Positions 11,181 through 21,941 of a stretch of 64,000 nt of DNA are shown here, piece by piece. The stretch is from Erigeron canadensis. Taxonomy: Eukaryota; Streptophyta; Magnoliopsida; Asterales; Asteraceae. The notes under the pieces were generated by a model that was given only the letters and a program-made list of their open reading frames with translations, searched no databases and was not told the DNA's origin. The stretch is taken from NCBI RefSeq assembly GCF_010389155.1, contig NC_057765.1, positions 20,168,270 to 20,232,269 of the forward strand, given 5' to 3'. Each line of letters begins with the position of its first letter. The stretch's first letter is position 1. The position numbers and the translations under genes are program-made.

Positions 11181-14100
11181 TTACATGAAATAACTACCTA
11201 ATTTAAGTCCTATGCCCTTAGCATGCCTTTCAAGCTTGGGCCTAGACAAAGCTTTTGTGAAAGGATCAGCTAAGTTAAAATCTGTGTGAACTTTGAGTAA
11301 TTTGATTTCCCCTAGTTCGATCTGCTCTCGAACATAGTGATATCGTCTAGCATAATGTCTGGCACCTTTATGAACTCCGGGTTCGTTGGCAATGATTAAT
11401 GCACCGGTATTATCATAGTACAAATCAGTGGGTAAGTCATTTGAGGGGATCACGTTTAGCCCGCTAATGAACTTCCTTATCCAGACTGCTTCCATTGCGG
11501 CTTCTGAGGCGGCAGTGTACTCAGACTCTGTTGCAGACATGGCGACTGTGGTTTGCTTCTTGCTTTTCCAGTCCACAGCTCCTCCGTTAAGAACGAAGAT
11601 GAATCCTGATTGAGACTTCGTGTCATCTTTATCAGTTTGAAATCCAGCATCACAGTATCCGGTCACTTTGAGCTCTAAGTCTGGATTTCCTCCAAACACC
11701 AAAACTATATCTTTAGTAGCTCGTAGGTACTTCAGAATATTTTTAACAACAATCCAATGGCTTTCACCAGAATTCTGTTGATATTGGCTTACGATGTTTT
11801 GCGCGAACGCCACATCGGGTCTAGTGCTTCTAACCGCATACATAATAGATCCTACAGCCGAAGCATAAGGAATTCTACTCATACGCTCCACCTCACTAGG
11901 CGTAGTAGCACCTTGTTTGACAGATAAACTAAGTCCTTCTTGCATAGGTATAGACCCACGCTTAGAGTTCTCTATCTTGAATCGCTTCAAGATCTTATCA
12001 ATATAAGCACCTTGACTTAGTCCAATTAATCGCCTTGATCTATCTCAGTAGATCTTGATTCCAAAAATAAATGTTGCTTCTCCTAAATCTTTCATGGCAA
12101 AACACTTTCCAAGATGGGATTTAACATCTTGCAACATTGGAATGTGTTTTCCTATGATCAATATGTCATCGACATAACAAGGAAAGTAATATTACTCCCA
12201 TTAGCTTTGCGATATACACATGGCTCATCGGGATTTTGAACAAAACCAAACTTTTTGATTTCTTCATCAAATCGTTTATTCCAACTTCTTGATGCCTGCT
12301 TTAGTTCATAAATGGACCTTTGAAGCTTGCATACTTTGTTGGGATGTTTTGGATCAATAAAACCTTCTGGTTGATCCATATAGACTTCTTCATCCAAGTA
12401 ACCATTTAAGAAGGCAGCCTTAACATCCATTTGCCAAATCTCAAAGTCATAGTACGCTGCTATAGCTAAGAGAATCCTAATAGCTCTAATGTCCACGACT
12501 AGAGAAAAGGTTTCATCATAATCAACACCGAAACGTTGAGTATAACCTTTCGCCACGAGACGAGCTTTATAGGTGTGTACATTTCCATCCATGTCAGTCT
12601 TCTTCTTGAAGATCCACTTACACCCAACAGATTGAGCATTTTGTGGAAGATCAACCAAGCTCCAGACTTGATTGTCTTTCATGGATTTCATTTCCACCTT
12701 CGTAGCTTCAAGCCATTTGTCAGATTCCAGATTTGATAATGCAGCTTTGAAATTCGGAGGCTCATCAAGATCTCCAACAACGTCTTCTTCTACCATCAAA
12801 CATAGTCTTTCGGTAGGACGTCTTGTCCTTTCGGACCTACGAAGTGGAATCGCTTCATTATCATCGACTTGAGGTTCATCACTTTGAACATTTTCCCCCC
12901 AAGTTGATGATTGCTAGTATCTTCAGAAGGTGACACATCTTCCTCTTGAGTCTCATCAAGTTCTACAACTCTCCCACTGTTCTCTTGAACTAACTTCTTT
13001 TCAAAGAATTCAGCATATCAAGCAACACGAACAGTGTTTTTGGCGGGATCATAGAAGTCGTAACCCATTGTTTCCTAAGGGTATCCGACAAAGATGCACT
13101 TAGTAGTTCTGGGTTCAAGTTTGTCAGGCGTATCGCGCTTCACAAGTGCCTCACATCCTCAGACTCTTAAGTAAGACAAATTAGGGACATCACCATGCCA
13201 TAATTCGTACGGTGTCTTGTCAACCTTCTTGGTTGGAACCATATTGAGAATGCGTACAAAAGTCTCTAGAGCATAATACCAAAACGAAAATAGGAGAGTT
13301 GTACGGGTCATCATTGATCTTACCATGTCTAACAAGGTTCGATTTCTCCTTTCAGACACTCCATTATGCTGAGGAGTATATGGAGGAGTAAGCTGTTGGA
13401 CAATCCTTAAACTCTTGGCTTAAGTATTCACCACCTCGATCCGAACGAAGAATCTTGATGGTTTTACCGAGTTGATTTTCTACTTCATTTTTAAACTCTT
13501 TGAATGTTTCAAAGACTTCATGTTTATGTTTAAGCAAGTAAACATAACCATAACGACTGAAATCATCCGTAAAGGTTATGAAGTAGCTAGCTCCTTTTCT
13601 TGACACATGTCTAAATGGGCCACAAACATCGGTATGAATGAGTCTAAGAAGATCTTTAGCGCTTTCTGGCAAATGCTTAAAGGGTTTTCGTGTCATCTTG
13701 CCGGAAACACATGACTCGCATTTATCAAATGATTCATCATTTAATTTTAAGATCCCTTCACGTTGAAGTCTTTCAATGCGGTTTTTGCCAATGTGTGCAA
13801 GACGACAATGCCAAAGATAGGTAGAGTCCAAGTCAGTCTTGGCTCTTTTGCTAATATTATACATTGAATTATTTGAAACACAATCACGCATATCAATTTC
13901 ATAGATACCATCATAAGCAATAGCATCAAAATAATGAACATTATTTTTAGAAACTGAAATACCAATATCATTAAAAACATTAATGAATCCGTTGTCTTTC
14001 AACAAAGAAACTGAAATAACACCTCTAGTAATAGAAGGTGCATAATGACAATTGTCTAAAACAATAATTAAACCGGAAGGAAGAACTAAATGAAATTCTC

Positions 14101-14320
14101 CAATTGCTTCAACAGTTGCTGGTAGACCATTGCCCACTATCAACTTCAAAGTTCCGGGCTTCAGTTTCCTCCTTTTCCTAAGCCCCTGTAATTCATTACA
14201 GATATGAGTTCCACAGCCAGTGTTATAAACCCACGATTTACGCTTAGTTAAGGAAAATAATTCAATGGTGAAGATACTTGAAGTGTTAGCGCCGCTAGTA
14301 TTCTTCTTCTTCACATTCAA
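11181..14320 (-). pseudogene. Copia-1 pol: protease, integrase, reverse transcriptase, RNase H (broken)
   Basis: In order on the minus strand: a protease-like active-site region (WVYNTGCGTHIC, about 14,220), a GAG-pre-integrase HHCC motif (WHCRLAH..CESCVSG) and the integrase core (HTDVCGPF, SDRGGEY). A small deletion and frameshift follow near 13,380, then the frame resumes with GVSERRNRTL (13,359). RT starts about 12,799 (WKWIFKKK-type block, [19 protein letters not shown]). The YVDD segment is destroyed by a one-base loss near 12,170. RNase H (GYCDAGF, SATESEY) ends in YFM at 11,181. At least three in-frame stops lie between 12,800 and 13,160. The catalytic Asp of the protease is Asn. It cannot encode a working polyprotein. 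Confidence 0.9.
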
Positions 14321-15169
14321 CTCGGCAAGATACTTAGGACAGTTCCTCTTCTAGTGCCCGACTTCATTACAATGATGACAGCTCTGGTCTTTAGCCGGAT
14401 GCTCTTTCTTAGCCGGAGGAGTCTTCTTTGGCTTGGAAGGATTTGCAACTTGCTTGCCCTTTCCATTGCTATCAGGTTTGCCTCTAGCTTGTTGCGATCT
14501 TTTAGCTTTTTGGATCCAACCCCCTTTGATCATAAGAACATTAGAGTCATTGGCCTTCTTAGAAATCGTTTTCTCAAATTCATTAAGCATAGCATGGAGT
14601 TCATTAACAGTCTTTTTCATAGAGTGCATGTTATAGTTTTGCACAAAACTCTCAAATTCCTTAGGAAGAGATTTGAGAATCATGCCAACTTTAACATCTT
14701 TATGATAAGCATACTCCATTGATTCCATTTTGTCAAAAATGCTCTTCATCTTGAGCACATGACTGCTAACCGACTTTCCAGATTCAAGTTTCATATCATG
14801 GAGTTCCACGACATTGTCGAAAAGTTCCACTCCGGCTTGTTTCTCATATAAAGATTTTAGCTTTCTGATCATATCATATGGAGTGTAAAGTTCGAATTGC
14901 TTTTGCAGCTCGGGAGACATGCTCGCAAGCATCAAACAACAAACTTCATTGAATCTAGTGTACTGAACTTTATAGTCAGCTTTTTCAGCTGCTATAGCAG
15001 TGGCAGCCGGTTCATTAGGCCATTGTCTTTCAATGACATCCATACGTTCCTCAACTCGCAGAACAATTCGTAGTTGACGAAACCAGTCATTGAAATTCGA
15101 TCCATTAAGCTTTTCTCTTTCAAACATTTGCCGAAAAGCATTGGTGTTTGTGGAGGGATTCATTGCCAT
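14285..15169 (-). pseudogene. Copia-1 gag (nonsense codon in the zinc knuckle)
   Basis: The frame starts at ATG 15,169 and runs 272 codons. It has a UBN2/retrotrans_gag-like helical body (about residues 20-210: NWFRQLR-like block, LYEKQAG, LKSLPKEFESF), then a Lys-rich linker. The CCHC knuckle CHHCNEVGH is cut by TAG (14,351-14,353) where the family has Trp, and KRNC follows in frame. The start is supported by its position after the leader and by the N-terminal sequence typical of such gags. Confidence 0.88.
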
Positions 15170-15234
15170 CTACAAAACAGATTAAGTTCAAAAATCAGTA
15201 TTTTCGATAATCAGTCCTTAAGAAATTAATTACC

Positions 15235-16779
15235 TGATATTGCTTATTTTATATATATTTATTTTATGCGATATCATTATTTTTATACTTGAATTATGAT
15301 TATTTTTATGAATTTTGATACTTAAAGATTATTTACTTGAATTGTAGGTCATGTGGTGAAGAATAATAAAAGGCAGAATTTAAGTTCTTTTATCATCTCA
15401 ACATTGCAAGTCAGAAGAAACCATGTACAAATATATAATAGACTTGGAATGAAAATCTAATGGGTTGAATAATATAAGCCTATTTGTTTGGGCTATTGAT
15501 CTTCTAGTGGGCCGTAACACAAAGCCAAAGTTTAGGCTGATTCCTTACTAACCGACATGCTTACAAGTTATATATATATATATCTAAACTATACATCACA
15601 ATTAATAAGGAGGAGAGTTTCGAAAGGAATACGAGAGTTTTCGGTGGGGTTTTAGGAGCCGCCAACCTCATTAAAATTGAGGTGCTTGGTATTTGTTTAG
15701 TACGAGGGTTTTTAGGAGGTCGGTTCATTGGGAGGTTCGCTTAAGACGAAATCTAAGAGGAGCAGCACATCAACTTTTTGGATTTGATTTCGACAAGCAG
15801 CGACTTCGAGCGATACGATCACCAGCCGCATTCTCGTTCGATTCTTTTTCTCTTTTTACTAAAACTATTAGTTGTTTAATTGCAAAACTTTATTACTACA
15901 ATTATTATTATGGATTATATTTATTTGATAATTTTTTAATTTTATTAGTTTTGTCATGTCTAGCTAAATCTTTTAATCATCTACTAAGATAAAGTGACAC
16001 AACTGAATGATGGTTGCACTATTTTTATAATTCAAGTTGATTTGATTTAACGTTGTGTCGTAATCTTAGCTTATTAATTCTTTGTTATTTAACTCTTAAT
16101 TGCGGATAGTTTTTGCATGATCTTAGTGGTAACTAGGTTGTGTAAAAGTTATTTTGATTGCTTGGTTAGAAGCAATTGTTTCTATGACGGGTACGGTAGA
16201 AAGTAATTAATAGTTAATAAGAATTAACGGGTTAATGGTTGGGTACAATCAATAGACACAATTTTTATCTAAATAACCAAAACAATTAGTTGATTAGGAA
16301 AGTTATGAAAGGCGTCTCGAGGTACCGGTCTTAGTAATGGAACTAGTTAATTAAGGGAATTGAACAAAGTAACGAACTTGACGGGTACGGGGTGAGTCTT
16401 TGTTTAGTTCTCGGTTATTAATCAACATATTTGAATTGGTACTTCATCTAAGTGTAACCTGAATTTGTAGTGTCATGGATTTGAGTAGATTATCATTTAA
16501 ATAATCTTGATATAAATCAAATCTCTTTTCGTTTAATTCTTCGGAATTACTAATTTTATTAGTTAACTAACTTTTCAAAATCCAAGGTGACGAGAGTCCT
16601 TAAAATCCAAAACTATTTTTAAACTGCATTAAAGTCGCTTGCTCTTTATGAGTCCTTGTGTTCGATCCTGGACTTACCTTTAAACTATATTGCATACGAA
16701 CGGGTCCACTGCCAGAGAGTGTGTAGTAGTCAGTTCTGAGGTATTTCGTGTTTATAAATTTAAGACTAGATTTTACACA
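15235..16779 (+). repeat. Gypsy-1 5' LTR
   Basis: The LTR is 1545 bp. Its part from about 16,025 to 16,430 is shared with the Gypsy-2 LTRs, although the remainder differs. The PBS begins 9 bp after it. The 99-codon frame at 15,693 lies wholly in the LTR and is not a gene. Confidence 0.9.
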
Positions 16780-16788
16780 TCAAGTTTT

Positions 16789-16806
16789 TGGCGCCGCTGC
16801 CGGGGA
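16789..16806 (+). promoter_or_regulatory. Gypsy-1 primer-binding site (tRNA-Asp type)
   Basis: TGGCGCCGCTGCCGGGGA matches the Athila PBS pattern. Confidence 0.85.
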
Positions 16807-16964
16807 TTGATTTAGGAGTTTAGCTTGAGATTTTTGTAGTTTGCTTTATTAGTTTAGCGTAGTTTAGTTTTATTTTTATTTTTAATTAGTTATTTTGATT
16901 TTAGTTATTTTGTGTTACACACTTGCTTTTCACGGGGTTTCTAGTGATTGCTTTTATAGGTAAA

Positions 16965-17355
16965 ATGGATTTGGATGATATCTTGCATGAATTTGGGGAG
17001 CCGAATGATGTTTATTCACATTCTGATCTTGGTGACTTGACCATGGAGGAGTTTTTGGAGGAATTTATGGAGCTCGGAGATATTTTGAGTAAGATAATAA
17101 TGCAAGAGGCTCTAGAAGCTGATTTACTTTCATTATCAGGTGAAAGTTGATTTAAAAGAAGTTGATCCATTAGACTCCATTACCTATGCAAAGAAGCCAA
17201 CAAGTGTTTACCAAAATGATGTACTTCTGACTGATCATATCGTTTCTCCTTTCCATCTTTGGTTAGGTAACTCATTTTCAGAAGGTACGTTTCACTACTA
17301 TCATCCCTACTTAAACTTAAGTGTGGGGGAAGATGTCTTAATTTATTGTAAATAA
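16965..17355 (+). pseudogene. Gypsy-1 internal remnant frames, unknown
   Basis: An ATG at 16,965 opens an acidic 61-codon frame (MDLDDILHEFGEP..). A second overlapping frame runs to 17,355 (..HLWLGNSFSEG..LSVGED). I recognise no domain. Immediately downstream comes GCGCTTCCGGGAGGTAACCCGAG, which in Athila elements (compare 34,241 in Gypsy-2) lies 3' of pol. So these frames occupy the place where gag-pol was deleted and may be fused ends of it. Confidence 0.4.
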
Positions 17356-17751
17356 CATTGGAGTCAAACTATTGACTCGAACAAAAATTAGCGCTTCCGG
17401 GAGGTAACCCGAGGTTAGATAATTTTATTTTCTTTTTTCTAGATTAAATGTCATCTAATTTTTATAAATTTTAAAAAATCCAAAAAAATTGAAAAAATTA
17501 AAAAATCCAAAAAAAATTTGAAAACAAAAAAAAAAAATCCAAAATGATTTTGATTTTTAGTTTAGTTTGTTTATTTTTCGTATTTAGAATTTTTAGTAAT
17601 ATTTTTAGTTTTTCTTTTGGTCTGTTTGATGTGTTTGTTGAGTGTGTGCTAGAGATATAAGAATAGAGTTAAACGCGGTTGAAATAAAGTTTATAGTTTA
17701 TCTTTGGAATCAACCGAGCATTTGGAGCACGCATTAAACCCGGGAAGTTTC
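17356..17751 (+). other. Gypsy-1 post-pol noncoding region, left part
   Basis: This T/A-rich sequence carries the GGGAGGTAACCCG motif and a poly-A-rich stretch. It ends at the Copia-2 target GTTTC. Confidence 0.7.
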
Positions 17752-18718
17752 TGTTAGGTCGAAAATCGACTAAGTATGATTTATTCAAAATAGTTGAAGT
17801 TCAATGAATGAAGCTTGCTCAGGATTCTGAAGTCATTCAGAATAAAGCTCACTGAAGCTTCACTTCAGTTTCAGAATCAACCAACAATGAAGACGTTCAG
17901 ACTGAAGTCAAAGAATGAAGACTGAAGAAGAAGACCATTTCAGAAGCAGAGCTCAGAAAAGATCTTATCTGAAGACAAAACTGAAGAGGCTCAGTGTAAA
18001 AGTATTTACAACACTTTTACACTGATTACGAGGGAGCCTTTTTAAACTACTTTTACCCGGTTAATAACTTTATACCTGGGATTGGGATAGTTTTGGCAAA
18101 AGGTTGGGAATAAAGTATGTCAAGTCACATCAAAGAAACTTACATTCTTTACCTTAAACAAACATGCTATGGATTTGTCCAACAAATCCATAAATGCACC
18201 AAACCATATTTGTGCGGCATTTGCCATGCCTGCCTTAAACAAACATACTTGGAACTTGCAAACATGTTTGCCTATAAATATAAGACTTCTCACACTTGCA
18301 AAAATGCTTGGAACTTTGGCATTTGCAACGTGTGTTATTTACTCTAAGTATTCTTATGAGTAAATCCTCGTTGATAGATCATTTGTATTTCTAGGTTGTT
18401 TAGATATTTTCACAAATGTGATTATCTTTGTTCCGCAACAACCTTTGTATTTTGTTTATATAAATAAATAAAATACTTGGAAAAATACATCTTGACTCAT
18501 TGCCATAATACTTGATTATATTTAGTATTTATATAGTTTCAAGCAATTGTTCTTAATTATCTTACTTGTTCATATCCACCATCTGGATCGTGATTCTTAA
18601 CTAGTCTTCATCTAGATTAGAATCACTTGCCAGTCGGGTTACTTGATATAACTGTCATTCTTATCATATTCGTATTATATCTTGTACTTGATTAATATCT
18701 TGTGTAGGTGGACTCACA
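17752..18718 (+). repeat. Copia-2 5' LTR
   Basis: The LTR is 967 bp. The left part is dense in CTGAAG/CTTCAG hexamers (17,830-17,990). It contains a perfect 12-bp inverted repeat with 9-nt loop (17,992-18,024). PBS TGGTATCAGAG follows after 2 bp. Confidence 0.92.
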
Positions 18719-18720
18719 TT

Positions 18721-18731
18721 TGGTATCAGAG
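18721..18731 (+). promoter_or_regulatory. Copia-2 primer-binding site (initiator Met tRNA)
   Basis: TGGTATCAGAG is the standard plant Copia PBS. It lies 2 bp after the LTR. Confidence 0.9.
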
Positions 18732-18780
18732 TCTCTCAGGTTTATTCATTAAGTTGTTATACCTGTTTTGATCCTACAAG

Positions 18781-19731
18781 ATGTCTGGAACCGAACAACC
18801 AAACCCAAACCCTAATGGTAACCCTAACCCAAATGTCAATATGAATCAAAATCCATCACCACCACCACCAGCACAACCCAGTGTACACGTTCACATTCCT
18901 AACAACCCTGTCCCCAAGTTCAATGGGGATAGTGACTCATTCATCACATGAAAAGCTTGTATGCTCAAGTATATTGCTGGGGTTGAGAGACACTTGACCT
19001 CTATTCTCTTAGAAGGTCCTTATGTACCAATGAATGCTTCAACTGTTGTTTTTAACCAAGATGGGACCCCTAGGTTAACACCCAAAGAGAAAGATCATTG
19101 GTCAGAGGAAGACCATAGATTAGCTGACCTAGACTCTAAATTGCGGAATATGATTCTCTTTGCTATCCCAAAAAGTTTAAAACCCACTCTTGTTTTACTT
19201 GACAATTCAAAATTAATGTAAGAAGAGTTATTAACTCAGTTTGAAGGTACAAAGGAAACCATTGTCACAAGAAAAGTTTCTTTTATGAAAGTTTGACAAA
19301 CACGTATTTAAGATTCACGTATTTAAGATTCACAAATTTGGTTAATCAATTGAAAGCTCTTGGTGTCACAAAGGACAAATAAATTTTGTTGGAAAAGTTT
19401 TGTGATATTTTACCTTCTAAATGGGAAAATTTGATCATGGTGTTAAGACAAGGAAAAACCCTTCACAGTCACACTCTTGCCTCTTTGTATGGTGCCTTTA
19501 GATACACTGAGGAGAATAAAGCTGAGAGAGCTGTGGCTGAGCAAGATGCTATGAATCATACTTCAACCAGTTCTGCATTGGTTCATTATTCTGAACTCTA
19601 AGACACTGCTCTACTATCTTCTGAGAGTGATCATTCTGACTCTGTGAAGAAGATGGTAGCTGAATTAATGAAAGCTGGTATTTCTGATTATGCATCACAT
19701 GAATGTGATGAATATGATTGATGTGTGAAAA
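18781..19731 (+). pseudogene. Copia-2 gag, N-terminal part (decayed)
   Basis: ATG at 18,781 opens a Pro/Asn-rich head, then VPKFNGD, a block with EGPYVP and HWSEEDHRLADLD, and after a frameshift LLEKFCDILPSKW and LRQGKTLHSHTLASLYGAF (19,386 onward). These match Copia-3 gag block by block. There are in-frame stops at about 18,949 and 19,219. A tandem repeat of CACGTATTTAAGATT (about 19,303-19,332) accompanies the frameshift. The inverted Athila LTR cuts it at 19,731, and the CCHC knuckle that Copia-3 has (CFKCDRKGHF) is missing altogether. Confidence 0.85.
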
Positions 19732-20917
19732 TCTAGTTAAATTAAAATCCTTATAAATACTACGAATCGAATACCACACACAATCGGGCAGTGAACCCGT
19801 TCGTATGTAATATAGATTAAAGTAAGTAAAGGTTCGTTCCACGGAGACTACAAAGAGCTAGCGAGTTTTAAGTAATTTAGAAAGAGTTGGTTTTTAAAGA
19901 CATCACGTCATCTTGATTTTAAAATAAAAGTTAGTTGATTGAAAGAGTTAGAAATCCCGAAGAATTTATCGAAAAGAAATTTTTTTTAAATCAAATAGGA
20001 TGAGAAGATCATCGACTTCGACTCCATGATACACATTATTTAGGTTGCATATAATTTAAGAACCAATTCAAATATGTTGATTTTATAACCGAGAACTAAA
20101 CAAAGACTCACCCCGTACCCGTCAAGTTCGTTACTTTATCCAATTCCCTTAATTAACTAGTTCCATTACTAAGACCGGTATCCCAAGACGCCTTTCATAA
20201 CTTTCCTAGCCAACTAATTGTTTTGGTTATTTAGATAACAATTGTGTCTATTGATTGTACCCAACCATTAACCCGTTAACCCTTATTAACTATTATTTAC
20301 TTTCTACCGTACCCGTCATAGAAACAATTGCTTCTAACCAAGCAATCAAAATAACTTCTACACAACCTAAGTTACCACGGAGATCATGCAAAAACTATCC
20401 GCAATTAAGAGTTAAATAACAAAGAATTAATAAGCTAAGATTGCGACACAACGTTAAATCAAATCAACTTGAATTCAAAAGATTTATGCAACCATTATTC
20501 AATGTATCACTTCATCTCAGTGGATGACGAATTATTTAGCTACTCATAATCAAAAACAAAGCACAAAGAGTAAAAATATAGAGAAACATACTGTACCAAT
20601 GTGTAGAAAACAAGTAAACGCTAAGAAAATCGACAACCGAATGCCTTGAAGCTCACGAACAACCCTTAGACCTTGATGGACGAAAAAGCTGCTGAGAATA
20701 GCCCCAAAGAACCCTAAAATCGACTAGAGGTGATTGTGTGTCGAATGGGAGGGTTATGGTCTTGTATTTATAGAGTTTGCAAAAAGTCTTCACAAACCGA
20801 GCTACAGGTGCGACGCACCAAGCTTCAGGTGCGGCACACCTGGCCTTGTTTCCAAAAATAATCCTGCCCGATATCACAACCCTCTTCGTCGCAAAATGCC
20901 CCTAACCATTCTATTTT
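19732..20917 (-). repeat. Inverted Athila (Gypsy-2-like) solo or truncated LTR in Copia-2 gag
   Basis: It begins TGTGTGAAAATCTAGTTAAATT, the reverse complement of the Gypsy-2 LTR end. It continues through the conserved block (20,050-20,470) to a match with 27,290-27,460. The far end is unlike the Gypsy-2 LTR start and carries GGTGCGACGCACC (20,807). No internal Athila sequence or PBS is attached, so it is a solo or truncated LTR. The right limit is set where Copia-2 gag resumes and is uncertain. Confidence 0.75.
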
Positions 20918-21941
20918 GAGAAAAATGATGATGGGTACAAAGCTAAGTACAAAAAGCTGAAAGCCCACATCGCAATGATGGCTCAAGAAGAATCCAACAA
21001 GAATAGATGTGCGTTCTTTTAGTTCTGATAGAGGCTGACATTTCATATGTTGAACCTGTGCGTTCAGAAAGCATTAAAATGTTTGAAATAAATTCTTCTG
21101 AACTGAACGCCAGTCAGGCAAGGCTAAAAGAACTAAAAGATGTTCAACTGGCTTTGAAAAGTTATCAATCTCTGGTTTCCAAGCTTGAATTGGAAAAGGA
21201 AGAATTAATAATTATTTTAGAAAAAGAACAAAAAATATCAAATCTTGGATGAAATCACCATTTCCTGAAGCTGCCATCAAAAATACTTTTGCAAACCAAA
21301 GAGTAGCTTATGAGTCTGGTGATCTTCATTTGGCATCCATTATTACTGATTTAGATGCCCTTCCTAAAGAAATGAGGCCTGAAATTACTTTTAAAGAAAT
21401 TGGTAAACAAAAGATTGTAACTGAACAAGCCCAGGAACAACCTGAGGGAAAGTCTGAAGCACGCCAGACCAGTGCTTCAGATAAGAAAGCTAAATCCAAG
21501 AAGCCTTCCCCTCAGTCTTCATCTAAGGTTTCTAAAAACCATCAGAAGAAGAAAACTGTATCCCATGCTGAGCCTTCTACCTCAGATTCTGGTAAGGCTC
21601 AAGTGTCTAATGAAGAGTCTATTTTGTTAAGAATAGAAAATCAATTTCAAATGCTAGCGAGGCAGGTGCAAAGTTGTAATGCACGTTTGAAGAATGTTGA
21701 AAGCACTCCTGTGAATCCTAAACAAAATTCAAAACCTTTTTCAAAGAAAGTCAAACAAAACAAAGACAAATCTGAGAAGAAAAAGGTTAAAGAAATCATT
21801 AAACCAACTGTTTTCATATTATCTTAGATCATGACCGACATCCCCTTTGATCCTTCTGTTCCGCATGTACCAAAGAAATCTGAGGCTTTTAAGGGAGAGC
21901 CCAGTGGACCCATCAAGAGATGGGTTCCCAAAAGAAACTAA
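20918..21941 (+). pseudogene. Copia-2 gag, C-terminal extension
   Basis: Gag resumes with GYKAKYKKLKAHIA, then an acidic coiled-coil-like stretch (21,050-21,250) and a Lys/Ser/Pro-rich tail in frame 0 (21,249-21,827). It passes TAG at 21,825 and ends at TAA 21,939-21,941 after RWVPKRN. SIRE gags have such long extensions. pol opens in a different frame overlapping this end, and no canonical slippery heptamer lies in register. Confidence 0.75.

Noticed and set aside
15693..15992. 99-codon frame in the Gypsy-1 LTR
   Set aside because: It lies wholly in LTR, repeated with frame changes in the second LTR (46,660-46,960), so not a gene.
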